From Paenibacillus sp. NFR01 (GTDB taxonomy: Bacteria > Bacillota > Bacilli > Paenibacillales > Paenibacillaceae), in NCBI RefSeq assembly GCF_900111565.1, contig NZ_FOIK01000004.1:236668-300667 (forward strand): 64,000 bases of DNA. Direction: 5' to 3'. The notes below the pieces were generated by a model. It saw only the letters and a list, made by a program, of their open reading frames with translations, was not told the origin of the DNA and did not search any database. Positions 41,323 through 49,221 of the stretch are shown one piece after another; within the stretch, counting starts at the first letter, position 1, and each line of letters opens with the position of its first letter. The position numbers were made by a program, and so were the translations under genes.

Positions 41323-41717
41323 CCGCTGTCAAAAAGCATGTGGAAGAATGGTTCAAGGACTTGCCGAACACGGAGCAGAGCGAACGGATGAAAGAGGATA
41401 TCATCCAAAGCCTAGAGGACCGGGTATACGATCTGATCTTGAGCGGCAAAGCCGAAGAGGATGCCGTCAACAAGGCGCTCGTCGAATTCGGCGATCTGGA
41501 GGATATCAAAGTCGAACTGGGTGCGCAAACTGTAACCAAACGCAATCCGTTCGCGCTGCATCTGGGGTTCTCGCTGTGGGGCACCGTCCTCATCATCGCG
41601 CTTGTGCTGTTCATTAACTTCTATTATACGCCTGACGTGATCTGGTTTGTTTATCCGACCTTCGCCGTGCTCTGGTGGCCGCTGTCCATCTTCTACAAAT
41701 GGCTTGGGCGCAGATAA
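41319..41717 (+). CDS. PadR-coupled HAAS/DUF1700-like protein with one two-helix unit
   Basis: The first 70 residues form a helical domain (VEEWFKDLPNTEQSERMKEDIIQSLEDRVYDLILSGKAEEDAVNKALVEFGDLEDI) like the HAAS/DUF1700 domains commonly coded next to PadR genes. Residues 78-132 are a two-helix membrane unit ending YYTPDVIWFVYPTFAVLWWPLSIFYKWLGRR. The same unit recurs four times in the next protein. It probably works with PadR in sensing a membrane signal. ATG overlaps the padR stop. Confidence 0.82.
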   Translation: MTAVKKHVEEWFKDLPNTEQSERMKEDIIQSLEDRVYDLILSGKAEEDAVNKALVEFGDLEDIKVELGAQTVTKRNPFALHLGFSLWGTVLIIALVLFINFYYTPDVIWFVYPTFAVLWWPLSIFYKWLGRR

Positions 41718-41729
41718 GGGGGCGAGCAT

Positions 41730-42362
41730 ATGGGTAATCAACGTTTTTCCTTTGCGGTTACCGGCAGCCTGATCAGCATTCTGTTTTTGATCGCGGTCAA
41801 TCAGTTGACGACGCCCGGCGATCCCTGGTTCGCTTATCCGGCGTTTATGCTGCTGATGTGGCCGCTCAGCATTTACTGTTTCTCCCGGAACCAAAGCCGG
41901 CTGTACTCGCTGATCGTGACCGGCCTTCTGATCGCGTATCTGGCCGGGCTGAACTGGAAATATTCCCCTGAAGTCCCTTGGGTGCTGTACGTCATTCCTG
42001 CCGTCATCTGGTGGCCGATCGCCATGTACGCCAGAAGCCGGCTGTACCGGCCGCTGGGAGCGATTGCCGGGAGCATTGTTTTTGCGGAAGCATACGTGCT
42101 GCTGAACATGTATTTATCGCCGCAGTTTCCGTGGTCCGTCTTTACGGGATTCCTGGCCATCTGGTGGCCGATGAGCGTTATCTTCGCCCGGCTGAAGAAA
42201 TGGTTTGCTTTTTCGGTATGCGCAACTGCAGTAACCTCGGCATTTTTCATCATTGCAAATCTCATAACAACGAAAGAGGTGTGGGCGGTTTATCCGATCT
42301 TTACGATGCTGTGGTGGCCGCTGAGCATGTATTATTTCCGGCGCCGTCCGCATTCCGCCTGA
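41730..42362 (+). CDS. Membrane protein made of four repeats of a two-helix unit
   Basis: The 210-residue protein is four diverged copies of about 50 residues, each with two membrane helices and ending in a pattern like W-x2-YPxF-x2-LWWPLSxY: WFAYPAFMLLMWPLSIY, WVLYVIPAVIWWPIAMY, WSVFTGFLAIWWPMSVIF and WAVYPIFTMLWWPLSMYYF. A single copy is in the preceding protein. I know no function. GGGGGCGAG precedes the ATG. It ends a three-gene operon (PadR, HAAS-like, repeat protein) closed by a terminator. Confidence 0.8.
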   Translation: MGNQRFSFAVTGSLISILFLIAVNQLTTPGDPWFAYPAFMLLMWPLSIYCFSRNQSRLYSLIVTGLLIAYLAGLNWKYSPEVPWVLYVIPAVIWWPIAMYARSRLYRPLGAIAGSIVFAEAYVLLNMYLSPQFPWSVFTGFLAIWWPMSVIFARLKKWFAFSVCATAVTSAFFIIANLITTKEVWAVYPIFTMLWWPLSMYYFRRRPHSA

Positions 42363-42390
42363 TCCCCGGGACATATAAGCACACAAAAAC

Positions 42391-42428
42391 AGGCGTAGCC
42401 TCCCGGTTCGGAGTCACGCCTTTTTTTG
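42391..42428. terminator. Bidirectional terminator, PadR operon / sco
   Basis: AGGCGT and ACGCCT form the outer stem with CTCCCGG...CGGAG inside; T7 follows on the plus strand and TGTTTTTG on the minus strand. Confidence 0.8.
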
Positions 42429-42438
42429 CATGATACGC

Positions 42439-43056
42439 TTATTCTCTAGCCAGCTTCGCAGCGGCATCCGCCAGGAATTCCGGCGTCACGTTGGCGCTGT
42501 CGCCCGCATCGTAAAGCGCGCGCAGCCGATTGTCGCGGTCGACCAGAGCAATCAGATTGGCATGGGCAAAGTTATCCTTGTTCTTGCCGTAGATCAGGAC
42601 TTTGAAGGAATCGGCGGCAAACGTCCGGATCTTCTCCTGATCGCCGCGCAGGAAATACCAGCCGGAATAGTCGGCCTGAAACCGGTCGGCGAACGTCCGG
42701 ATCGCCTCGCGGGTGTCATTCTGCGGGTCAAACGAGACAGATACAAAATCGACGTCCTTGGCGAAGCTGCCGTTCTGCTTCAGCAGGTCTTGGGTCTGCG
42801 AGAGCATAAAGGTCGTTACCGGGCAGACATCGGGACACTGGGTGAAGAAAAAATAGAACAACCGCACTTTCCCCGCCGTGTCCGCCAGCGTTACCGGTTT
42901 GCCGTCTACATTTTCCAGCGAAAAATCCTGCACCTTGCCGATGACCGGCAGCTTGCCGCCTTTGGCGTTTATGGCATTGACCGTCAAATAGGCGGCCATT
43001 GCCAGAGCGACCAGCAGCAGCGCCCAGGTCCATTTATACCGCTTCAGGATTTGCAC
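42439..43056 (-). CDS. SCO1/SenC-family copper chaperone
   Basis: A 205-residue protein with one N-terminal membrane anchor (about 9-28) and an extracytoplasmic thioredoxin-like domain. C74 and C78 (QCPDVCPVT) and a distal His (in NFAHANLIALVD, about 167) form the Cu site of Sco proteins, which load the CuA centre of cytochrome c oxidase. It lies 15 bases after ctaB. The GTG start follows GGGGAG. SCO proteins may also act as thiol reductants. Confidence 0.91.
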   Translation of the reverse strand: MQILKRYKWTWALLLVALAMAAYLTVNAINAKGGKLPVIGKVQDFSLENVDGKPVTLADTAGKVRLFYFFFTQCPDVCPVTTFMLSQTQDLLKQNGSFAKDVDFVSVSFDPQNDTREAIRTFADRFQADYSGWYFLRGDQEKIRTFAADSFKVLIYGKNKDNFAHANLIALVDRDNRLRALYDAGDSANVTPEFLADAAAKLARE

Positions 43057-43071
43057 AGGGCACTCTCCCCT

Positions 43072-44001
43072 TTACCCGTGGATCGTATTCAGGACCAGCG
43101 CAATCAGGCTCAGCGTCAAATAATTAATCGAGAAAAAGAAGTTTTTCTTGGCCCATGTTTCGTCATCCTTTGCCGACAGGCCTTTCAGCGTCAAATATAA
43201 CCAGGCGACAGAGAGGGCCAATGCAATGACCAGGTAAAAGATACCCGCATAATCATATGCATACAGCAGCACCGGGACCGGCAGCAGCAGCGTGACATAG
43301 GGAATCATCTGCAGCTTCGTGCGGCGCACGCCCTTGACGACCGGCAGCAGCGGGAAGCCCGCCGCGCGGTACTCTTCCTTGCGCCGGATGCCCAGCGCCC
43401 AGAAATGCGGAGGCTGCCAGAGGAAAAGCATCGCGAACAGCAGCCACGCGCCGAGGTCGACGGTTCCGGTAACGGCGACATAGCCGATGACCGGAGGCAT
43501 CGCTCCCGAAATAGCCCCTACCGATGTGCTCCAGGTCGAGGTCCGTTTCAGCCACAGCGTATACACGACCACATAAACGAACATGCCGACGAAGCCGAAA
43601 ATTCCGGCGAGCACCCCGGAAAAAGCAAACAGTACCGCGAGGCCCGCAATCCCCAGCACTATTGCATACACGAGCACCGTAGCCGGCTTCAGACGCCCCG
43701 TCGGCAAACCGCGTTCGCGGGTCCGTTCCATTTTCATATCCAGGTCACGGTCGAAATAGTTATTAAACACGCAGGCCGAAGCCATGACGAGCATCGTGCC
43801 AAGCAGCGTCAGGATCAGCCTGCCGTACGCCACATCCCAGCCCGAGGCGACCCAATAGCCCGCAAATGCGGCGATCAGATTGGAGCGGATGATTCCGGGT
43901 TTGGTTACTGTTACGAAATCGCGCCAGCTCGCCCCTTCCGGCGATTTGGCCGACATGGATGCGGAATCGGAAGAAGCTTGATATCTCAATTGATTGTCCA
44001 C
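43072..44001 (-). CDS. ctaB: Protoheme IX farnesyltransferase (heme O synthase) CtaB
   Basis: A 309-residue UbiA-family prenyltransferase with about nine helices. NNYFDRDLDMKMERTRERGLP (about 80-100) holds the Asp-rich site for farnesyl diphosphate and Mg, and WSTSVGAISGAMPPVIGY is the family signature near residue 160. It makes heme O, the substrate of CtaA (30.5-31.5 kb), and is followed by sco for oxidase assembly. GTG start at 44001 with AGGAGG upstream. Confidence 0.94.
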   Translation of the reverse strand: MDNQLRYQASSDSASMSAKSPEGASWRDFVTVTKPGIIRSNLIAAFAGYWVASGWDVAYGRLILTLLGTMLVMASACVFNNYFDRDLDMKMERTRERGLPTGRLKPATVLVYAIVLGIAGLAVLFAFSGVLAGIFGFVGMFVYVVVYTLWLKRTSTWSTSVGAISGAMPPVIGYVAVTGTVDLGAWLLFAMLFLWQPPHFWALGIRRKEEYRAAGFPLLPVVKGVRRTKLQMIPYVTLLLPVPVLLYAYDYAGIFYLVIALALSVAWLYLTLKGLSAKDDETWAKKNFFFSINYLTLSLIALVLNTIHG

Positions 44002-44077
44002 GTTCGTTGTTCCTCCTTCTAGGGACTTCTAACGCTCCGTTCTTTATTACGAATAAAATCGTTCCGCTGTTAATTTT

Positions 44078-44107
44078 ATCATAACAAACCACGAAACCCT
44101 TTGACAA
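44078..44107 (-). promoter_or_regulatory. Promoter of ctaB-sco
   Basis: On the minus strand TTGTCA (44102-44107) and TATGAT (44078-44083) with an 18-base spacer, 76 bases before ctaB. Confidence 0.55.
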
Positions 44108-44233
44108 TCGTTGGCGATTTTGTTCATCATTTTGACAATTAAGTGAATATAATTGATTTATCGTTTCCTAAATAAGATGGACACAAATTGGGTAATCATT
44201 AATAGAGTACTTCCGCACAAAGGAGATCTGACC

Positions 44234-45229
44234 ATGGATACCGCTACACATTTTGTTATGGGCCTCGGTCTTGCCGGCCTATCGTTTGTCGACCCTGCCG
44301 TATCCGCGAGCGGGACGTTGGCCGGAGCCGTCATGATTGCTACTGTACTGGCCTCTCAAGCTCCCGACGCCGATACGGTTCTGCGCCTGAAGGATAATGC
44401 GCTGTATATCCGCAATCACCGGGGCATCACGCATTCCCTGCCCTTTCTGCTCTTGTGGCCGCTGCTCATTACGCTGGTCATTGGTCCGATCTTTGGCTTT
44501 TTAGAGCTCAGGCCGCTCAGTCACATTGCGCTCTGGAGCTTCATCGGGGTAGCCGTGCATGTCTTTACCGACCTCTTCAACACCTATGGGACGCAAGCCG
44601 CCCGGCCCTTCACCGAAAAATGGATCGCCTGGAACATCATCCATATCTTCGATCCGTTTATTTTCGGCAGCCACGCTGCGGCGATCATTCTTTGGATCAG
44701 CGGAATCTGCCCGCCCGTGCCGCTGTTCATTTCGCTGTATTCCGGCATTATTGCGTACTATGTGTGGCGGACGCTGGTTCATTGGCGCATTACCCGCGGC
44801 GTCCGGGTCAAAGATGTACATCATGATGCCGGCGACCGGTATTTCGTCATTCCGACCATCTCCCCAACGCGATGGAACGTGGTCAAAGCAAAGCCGGACG
44901 GAACGTATAATGTCGGTCAGCTGAATAATAGTAAACTGGAATGGTTTAAGCACGCCGTCTGCTCCGACCATCCCGCCGTCGAGCATTCCAAAAGCCACCC
45001 GGACATCCAGGCCTTCCTGTACTTCACATCCTATGCCGTAGCCGATGTGGAAGAACTGCCTTCCGGTTATATTGTACGCTGGGGCGATGTGCGTTATTTA
45101 CACCGCAAGCAATTCCCTTTTGTCGCCGTGCTCGTCATGGACCACAATTACCGGGCTTTGAATACGTATGTAGGCTGGCTTAGCAGCGACAAGCTCGACG
45201 AACGGTTCGCTATTTACCCGGGAACCTGA
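44234..45229 (+). CDS. YfhP/YdjM-type membrane-bound metal-dependent hydrolase
   Basis: The 331-residue protein opens MDTATHFVMGLGLAGLSF and carries NHRGITHSLPFLLLWPLL (about 59-76), the HRGxTHS motif that defines the LexA-induced YdjM/YfhP family of membrane hydrolases; four to five helices follow, then a soluble C-terminal domain of about 130 residues. Substrate unknown. ATG at 44234 follows AAAGGAG; the frame from 44153 lacks an RBS. It is divergent from ctaB. Confidence 0.87.
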   Translation: MDTATHFVMGLGLAGLSFVDPAVSASGTLAGAVMIATVLASQAPDADTVLRLKDNALYIRNHRGITHSLPFLLLWPLLITLVIGPIFGFLELRPLSHIALWSFIGVAVHVFTDLFNTYGTQAARPFTEKWIAWNIIHIFDPFIFGSHAAAIILWISGICPPVPLFISLYSGIIAYYVWRTLVHWRITRGVRVKDVHHDAGDRYFVIPTISPTRWNVVKAKPDGTYNVGQLNNSKLEWFKHAVCSDHPAVEHSKSHPDIQAFLYFTSYAVADVEELPSGYIVRWGDVRYLHRKQFPFVAVLVMDHNYRALNTYVGWLSSDKLDERFAIYPGT

Positions 45230-45238
45230 ATCCATAAA

Positions 45239-45286
45239 TAAAGGGGCCAACTGCAAGCCGTACACCCGGCTTGGGTTGGCCCCTTT
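45239..45286 (+). terminator. Terminator after the YfhP-like gene
   Basis: GGGGCCAAC and GTTGGCCCC form the outer stem and CAAGCCG/CGGCTTG the inner one; the T run is short (TTTGG), so strength is uncertain. Confidence 0.65.
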
Positions 45287-45355
45287 GGTTTGCCGCGAAG
45301 CCGGCGGCCCGAACCACCTTTTGCTCCGAATCCCTGCTTCCCCTCCGTTTATCGC

Positions 45356-45384
45356 TTGACGCCTGCGGCAAGTTCGGGCACAAT
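45356..45384 (+). promoter_or_regulatory. Possible promoter of the small membrane gene
   Basis: TTGACG (45356-45361) and CACAAT (45379-45384) with a 17-base spacer. The -10 is poor. The rest of 45290-45486 holds no gene. Confidence 0.35.
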
Positions 45385-45415
45385 CTCCATAAAGCGTTTA
45401 CATGGTAACGGAACG

Positions 45416-45448
45416 CAAAAAGGCCCGCTTCGGCTAAGCCGCGCGGGC
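45416..45448 (-). terminator. Minus-strand terminator, probably for trpS
   Basis: On the minus strand GCCCGCGCGGC and GCCGAAGCGGGC pair, followed by TTTTTG. The nearest minus-strand gene upstream is trpS, which ends 230 bases earlier, on the far side of the plus-strand gene 45487-45669. Confidence 0.75.
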
Positions 45449-45486
45449 GTCATTACTATTTTCAACACGGAAAGGAGGCTGCAATT

Positions 45487-45669
45487 ATGGGAAAAGGCTT
45501 ATCTCTCTGGTTCGCCTGCTCTTCCATCCTGCTGCTTACGGTTGCCTCTATGCTGATCAGCACCAACATATGGCTCTCTCTGCTGCTCGGTGTGCTGTGC
45601 ATTCTGAACATCGGCTGGGGCTTTATCCTGAAAGCCCGCATCCGCCGTAAATCCGAGCAGACTTCCTAA
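45487..45669 (+). CDS. Small membrane protein (DUF5325-like)
   Basis: A 60-residue protein with two helices (about 5-22 and 27-47) and a basic C-terminal end KARIRRKSEQ. It has an excellent RBS, AAAGGAGG, 8 bases before the ATG. The size and layout resemble YlaF/DUF5325 proteins, but I am not certain of the match. It ends 8 bases from the trpS stop with no terminator between. Confidence 0.72.
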   Translation: MGKGLSLWFACSSILLLTVASMLISTNIWLSLLLGVLCILNIGWGFILKARIRRKSEQTS

Positions 45670-45677
45670 GTATCGAG

Positions 45678-46670
45678 TTATCCCCGGGCCGGTAAAAAGC
45701 CCATCCGTTTCTTGACCTCAGCCAGCGTCTGGGATGCCAGCGTCTGCGCCTTTTCCGCCCCTTCGGCGAGAATGCCTGCAAGCTCGCCGGAGCTGCGGAT
45801 GTCCCGGTAACGTTCCTGAATCGGCTCCAGCGTCGCAACCAGGAGCTCACCCAGATTTTTCTTAAAGCCACCGTACATTTGGCCTTCATATTGATCGGCG
45901 ATCTGCTGCAGGCTTTGGCCCGAGCATTCGGCGTAGATGCTCATCAGGTTGCTGACCTCCGGTTTGTTCGCAGGATCATAGACGATTTCGCGGCCCGAAT
46001 CGGTGGTTGCGCGGCTGATCTTCTTGCGGATGACATCCGGCGGGTCCAGGAGAGCAATGTAGCTGCCCGGGTTCGGATTGCTTTTGCTCATCTTTTTGGT
46101 TCCGTCATCCAGCGACATGATCCGTGCGCCCACTTCCGGGATATACGGCTCCGGAACGGTAAAGAAATCGCCGAAACGGTGGTTGAAACGTCCCGCCAAA
46201 TCGCGGGTCAGCTCTAGATGCTGCTTCTGGTCTTCTCCGACCGGAACGAGATCGGCATTGTAGACCAGGATATCCGCCGCCATCAGCGAAGGGTATACGA
46301 ACAGGCCAGCGCCCACTGAATCCTTACCCGAAGACTTGTCCTTGAACTGCGTCATCCGTTCAAGCTCGCCCATTGCCGTCAGGGTGGTCAGAATCCAGCC
46401 CAGCTCGGCATGCTGCGGTACGTGGGACTGCAGGTACACGCTGGCGATTTTCGGGTCGATGCCCGCAGCCAGATATAAAGCCGCCACCGATTCCGAATTC
46501 TCGCGAAGCGCCGCCGGTTCCTGGGGAACCGTAATCGCATGCAAATCGACGACCATGAAATAACATTCATGCTCCCGCTGCAGCTTGACGAAATTTTTGA
46601 TCGCCCCGATATAATTGCCGAGCGTAAGCGATCCGCTGGGCTGAATGCCCGACAGTACTTTTTTTGCCAT
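45678..46670 (-). CDS. trpS: Tryptophan--tRNA ligase
   Basis: A 330-residue class I aminoacyl-tRNA synthetase. PSGSLTLGNYIGA (11-23) is the HIGH-type region in the Gram-positive TrpS form, and KKMSKSNPNPGSYIALLD (about 193-210) holds the KMSKS loop. DLHAIT and YPSLMAADILVYNADLVPVG are typical of bacterial TrpS. Expression is under a T-box leader whose specifier codon is UGG. The gene converges with a small membrane gene 8 bases away. Confidence 0.96.
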   Translation of the reverse strand: MAKKVLSGIQPSGSLTLGNYIGAIKNFVKLQREHECYFMVVDLHAITVPQEPAALRENSESVAALYLAAGIDPKIASVYLQSHVPQHAELGWILTTLTAMGELERMTQFKDKSSGKDSVGAGLFVYPSLMAADILVYNADLVPVGEDQKQHLELTRDLAGRFNHRFGDFFTVPEPYIPEVGARIMSLDDGTKKMSKSNPNPGSYIALLDPPDVIRKKISRATTDSGREIVYDPANKPEVSNLMSIYAECSGQSLQQIADQYEGQMYGGFKKNLGELLVATLEPIQERYRDIRSSGELAGILAEGAEKAQTLASQTLAEVKKRMGFLPARG

Positions 46671-46720
46671 TGTCTGCTACCTCCATTGGTTTTAAGCTCA
46701 GCTGTCCTCCGTCCGTACGC

Positions 46721-46990
46721 AAAAAGGCCCCACATCCGCAAGGGACGTGAGACCGTGGTGCCACCCTCATTCGTTGTCCGCCTCCATGCGCTGGGCACGC
46801 GGCAAACAACCTTGGCTTCCGGTAACGGGGAAGAAACGGCCGGTCTACTGCGGCTGCGTACAGCCGGTTCAAACGCGGCGCTCAAGGGTCCATTCAGGCG
46901 AAAGTCGTCCGCCGGTTCGCATCATCCACCGGCTTTCTGAAGGGCATCCCTTCCGCTTACTTGTCCCTGTCATCGCATTGACATCTTTTC
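46721..46990 (-). promoter_or_regulatory. T-box riboswitch (tRNA-Trp) of trpS
   Basis: On the minus strand the T-box core AGGGTGGCACCACGG (46753-46767) is followed by a terminator stem (CACGTCC...GGATGTG) and TTTTT at 46721-46725. A specifier loop GAATGGACC carries UGG at 46890-46892, the Trp codon, matching the regulated gene. Uncharged tRNA-Trp should stabilise the antiterminator and let trpS be read. Confidence 0.94.
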
Positions 46991-47002
46991 ATGAATGCCT
47001 TC

Positions 47003-47031
47003 ATGATAAAGCGATATAAGGAAGTTGTCAA
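47003..47031 (-). promoter_or_regulatory. Promoter of trpS
   Basis: On the minus strand TTGACA (47026-47031) and TATCAT (47003-47008) with a 17-base spacer, just upstream of the T-box leader. Confidence 0.75.
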
Positions 47032-47114
47032 ATCGTATCTCCAGCGTAATATAATTCTGGTATGATAGGTTCAAACAGTCGTTATTTATGTATTTTAAAA
47101 GGAGCAGACCGTCC

Positions 47115-48083
47115 ATGAAACAGGTGACCAAAGGAAGCTGGTCCGGCTATGACACCTATATTCTGCATAGCCGCGATTTGGAGATCACGCTGCTGCCCCG
47201 TTTGGGGAACAATGTAATCTCGATGTGGGACCGCAAGGAGAACAGGCATATCCTCAGGAGCCCGGAAGAAAGCGAGCTGCCCTTCTACATGCAGAAGCCT
47301 TATCATTTCGGCATGCCGCTTCTCGTTCCCCCTGGACGCATCCGCGGCGGCCGGTTTCAATATGACGGTATCTCATACGCCTTTGATCCGAATTCCGCCG
47401 GCCATCACATTCACGGACTAAACCGCACGCAGGCCTGGTGCGTCAGCGACATCGAAGAAGACGATGACGGCTGCGCCGTTACAACGGAATTCCATACGGC
47501 CGGGGATGCCGACTGGATGCGGCAATATCCCGTGCCGCTGAAGTTCGAGATGGTCTTCCGCCTTCAGGATGCACACTTCTCCCAGACGCTGCGGGTCACC
47601 CACGAAGGCGAACGGACCGTGCCGTTCGGCATCGGGTATCATACCTGGTTCAGGCTTGACGGGGAGCCGCAGCGCTGGAGCCTCACGCTGCCCGCAGAGG
47701 CCGTATATGAATTGAACGATGAACTGTTGCCCAGCGGGCGCCTACTGCCGCTGGAGAATCTCTCCGCCCTGCCTCAGGGGCTGAATTTGCAAGGAACCAA
47801 TCTCGATACGGTGCTGCGCGTCGCCCCGCAGGAGGCAGCTTCCGCAGCCACGCTGCTGCGCGATGACGGTTACGGTCTGCGCTATACCGCGGATCAGCCG
47901 CATTTCAAGCATTGGGTCGTCTATACGAAGGGGGAAGCCGACCAATATGTCTGCACCGAGCCGTTGACCTGGCTTCCGAATGCACCGAACGTCACAGCCG
48001 ATGAAGACGTAACCGGCCTGATTCCGCTGCAGCCCGGGCAGACAATTACCTTGTCGTGCTCACTTCAAATCCTTCGTCCGTAA
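47115..48083 (+). CDS. Aldose 1-epimerase family protein
   Basis: A 322-residue protein with the galactose-mutarotase beta-sandwich. GRFQYDGISYAFDPNSAGHHIHGLNRTQAW (about 83-112) contains catalytic His residues (HIHG), and GIGYHTWFRL (about 177-186) the second His. The family interconverts alpha and beta anomers of sugars. It follows AGGAGC with the ATG at 47115; the earlier ATG at 47088 lacks an RBS. The sugar cannot be told. It stands between trpS and the SASP gene. Confidence 0.9.
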   Translation: MKQVTKGSWSGYDTYILHSRDLEITLLPRLGNNVISMWDRKENRHILRSPEESELPFYMQKPYHFGMPLLVPPGRIRGGRFQYDGISYAFDPNSAGHHIHGLNRTQAWCVSDIEEDDDGCAVTTEFHTAGDADWMRQYPVPLKFEMVFRLQDAHFSQTLRVTHEGERTVPFGIGYHTWFRLDGEPQRWSLTLPAEAVYELNDELLPSGRLLPLENLSALPQGLNLQGTNLDTVLRVAPQEAASAATLLRDDGYGLRYTADQPHFKHWVVYTKGEADQYVCTEPLTWLPNAPNVTADEDVTGLIPLQPGQTITLSCSLQILRP

Positions 48084-48128
48084 GAGACTTTTCATATAAT
48101 TACCATCCTTCAAACCTCTTGCTAGCGT

Positions 48129-48158
48129 GCATGAATTCATCTCCTTGCGCCCATACTA
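48129..48158 (+). promoter_or_regulatory. Sigma-G-type promoter of the SASP gene
   Basis: GCATG (48129-48133) and CATACTA (48152-48158) with an 18-base spacer match the forespore sigma-G consensus (GHATR, 17-18, CATNHTA), 31 bases before the start codon. Confidence 0.75.
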
Positions 48159-48189
48159 TCTTCACAAAGGGCGAAGGAGGTGAACACAC

Positions 48190-48414
48190 ATGAGTCAATC
48201 AAGCAGCCGTTCCAACAACCTGGTTGTTCCTCAAGCCACCGCAGCGCTGCAACAATTGAAACTTGAAGCAGCTCAAGAGCTTGGCGTAACTATTCCTCAA
48301 GACGGTTATTATGGTAACTACACATCCCGTGAGACAGGTTCTCTGGGGGGTTACATTACGAAACGTCTTGTACAACTGGCAGAGCAACAACTCTCCGGTC
48401 GCAGCACGATGTAG
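48190..48414 (+). CDS. Alpha/beta-type small acid-soluble spore protein
   Basis: A 74-residue SASP: NNLVVPQATAALQQLKLEAAQELGV holds the first conserved helix and the GPR protease site (KLEAAQELGV), and TSRETGSLGGYITKRLVQLAEQQL the second DNA-binding helix (GSxGGxxxKxL). These proteins coat forespore DNA, shift it to an A-like form and protect against UV and heat, then feed amino acids to the germinating cell. The RBS GAAGGAGGTGA is very strong. A sigma-G-like promoter lies upstream. Confidence 0.96.
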   Translation: MSQSSSRSNNLVVPQATAALQQLKLEAAQELGVTIPQDGYYGNYTSRETGSLGGYITKRLVQLAEQQLSGRSTM

Positions 48415-48470
48415 TAATCCATTAACATGATTTATCCGGCAGGCGGTTCACCGCCGTGACGGAGCTTTCA

Positions 48471-48510
48471 GAGGGTGTTCCGCAGCCGTGAGGCCGGGGC
48501 ACCCTTTTTG
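48471..48510 (+). terminator. Terminator of the SASP gene
   Basis: GGGTGTTCCG and CGGGGCACCC pair with a small inner stem, followed by TTTTTG. Confidence 0.8.
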
Positions 48511-48531
48511 CATGCATGTTATGTATGGGAA

Positions 48532-48936
48532 TCAGCCGTAAAAGCGTTCCTTGTCCGCGTCGACCGATTTGGGATAACGAATCAGCAGGTTGGCCATGTT
48601 GTAATTGGACTCCAGCGTGGCGTCCACGACAACCATTCCCTGGCGAATGGCAAACTCATAGCTGATTTCGCCATGGGTCCAGCGCCGTTTATAGTTCAGA
48701 CTCTCCAGCGCCATCAACCGGAAGGAAGACTGCTGCGCAGCGCTCAGCCCGCTTTTGTCGGCTTGAAGCACGCCGCTCCGGCCAGACAGCGGATTATGGC
48801 GGATTCCGAATTTTCCAATGACATTGTTGCGGATTTGCACAAATACGATACCTGAACTCACCACCGACAGTTCTTCCTGCAGCTCTTTAAATACCAAATC
48901 GATTTGTCTCGCAAGCGACAATTGCTCTCCCAGCAT
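48532..48936 (-). CDS. Conserved-looking hypothetical protein
   Basis: A 134-residue soluble protein I cannot assign. It begins with a helix (EQLSLARQIDLVFKELQEEL), followed by alternating strands (SGIVFVQIRNNVIGKFGIRHN, GMVVVDATLESNYN) that suggest a compact alpha/beta fold. The ATG at 48936 has the strong RBS GAGGAGGA. Nearby genes give no clue. Between 48937 and 49221 I see only its upstream AT-rich region and the pepF terminator. Confidence 0.72.
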   Translation of the reverse strand: MLGEQLSLARQIDLVFKELQEELSVVSSGIVFVQIRNNVIGKFGIRHNPLSGRSGVLQADKSGLSAAQQSSFRLMALESLNYKRRWTHGEISYEFAIRQGMVVVDATLESNYNMANLLIRYPKSVDADKERFYG

Positions 48937-49111
48937 ATAATTCCTCCTCAAAATGTTGTACATGGTTCTGTAGGCACAATTATAGGACAGTTAAAATCGA
49001 CCATCAACATGATTCTACATAATTAGGTTTATTTTCCCATAAATGCGCAATTTACTGTAAAAATCTAAGATAATCCAACATGCAATCGAGGAGTTTCGAC
49101 ATCAACGCATT

Positions 49112-49140
49112 AAAAAAAGACCCCGTTCGCGGGGTCTTTT
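49112..49140 (-). terminator. Terminator of pepF
   Basis: AAGACCCCG-TTCG-CGGGGTCTT stem with seven T on the minus strand (and TTTT on the plus strand), 80 bases past the pepF stop. Confidence 0.9.
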
Positions 49141-49221
49141 CACATTCGCACCGTTTTTCATCGAATTGCACACAGTCATTTCATCGACAAAATGGTGTCT
49201 GTTCAGATAAATTTCACAAAA

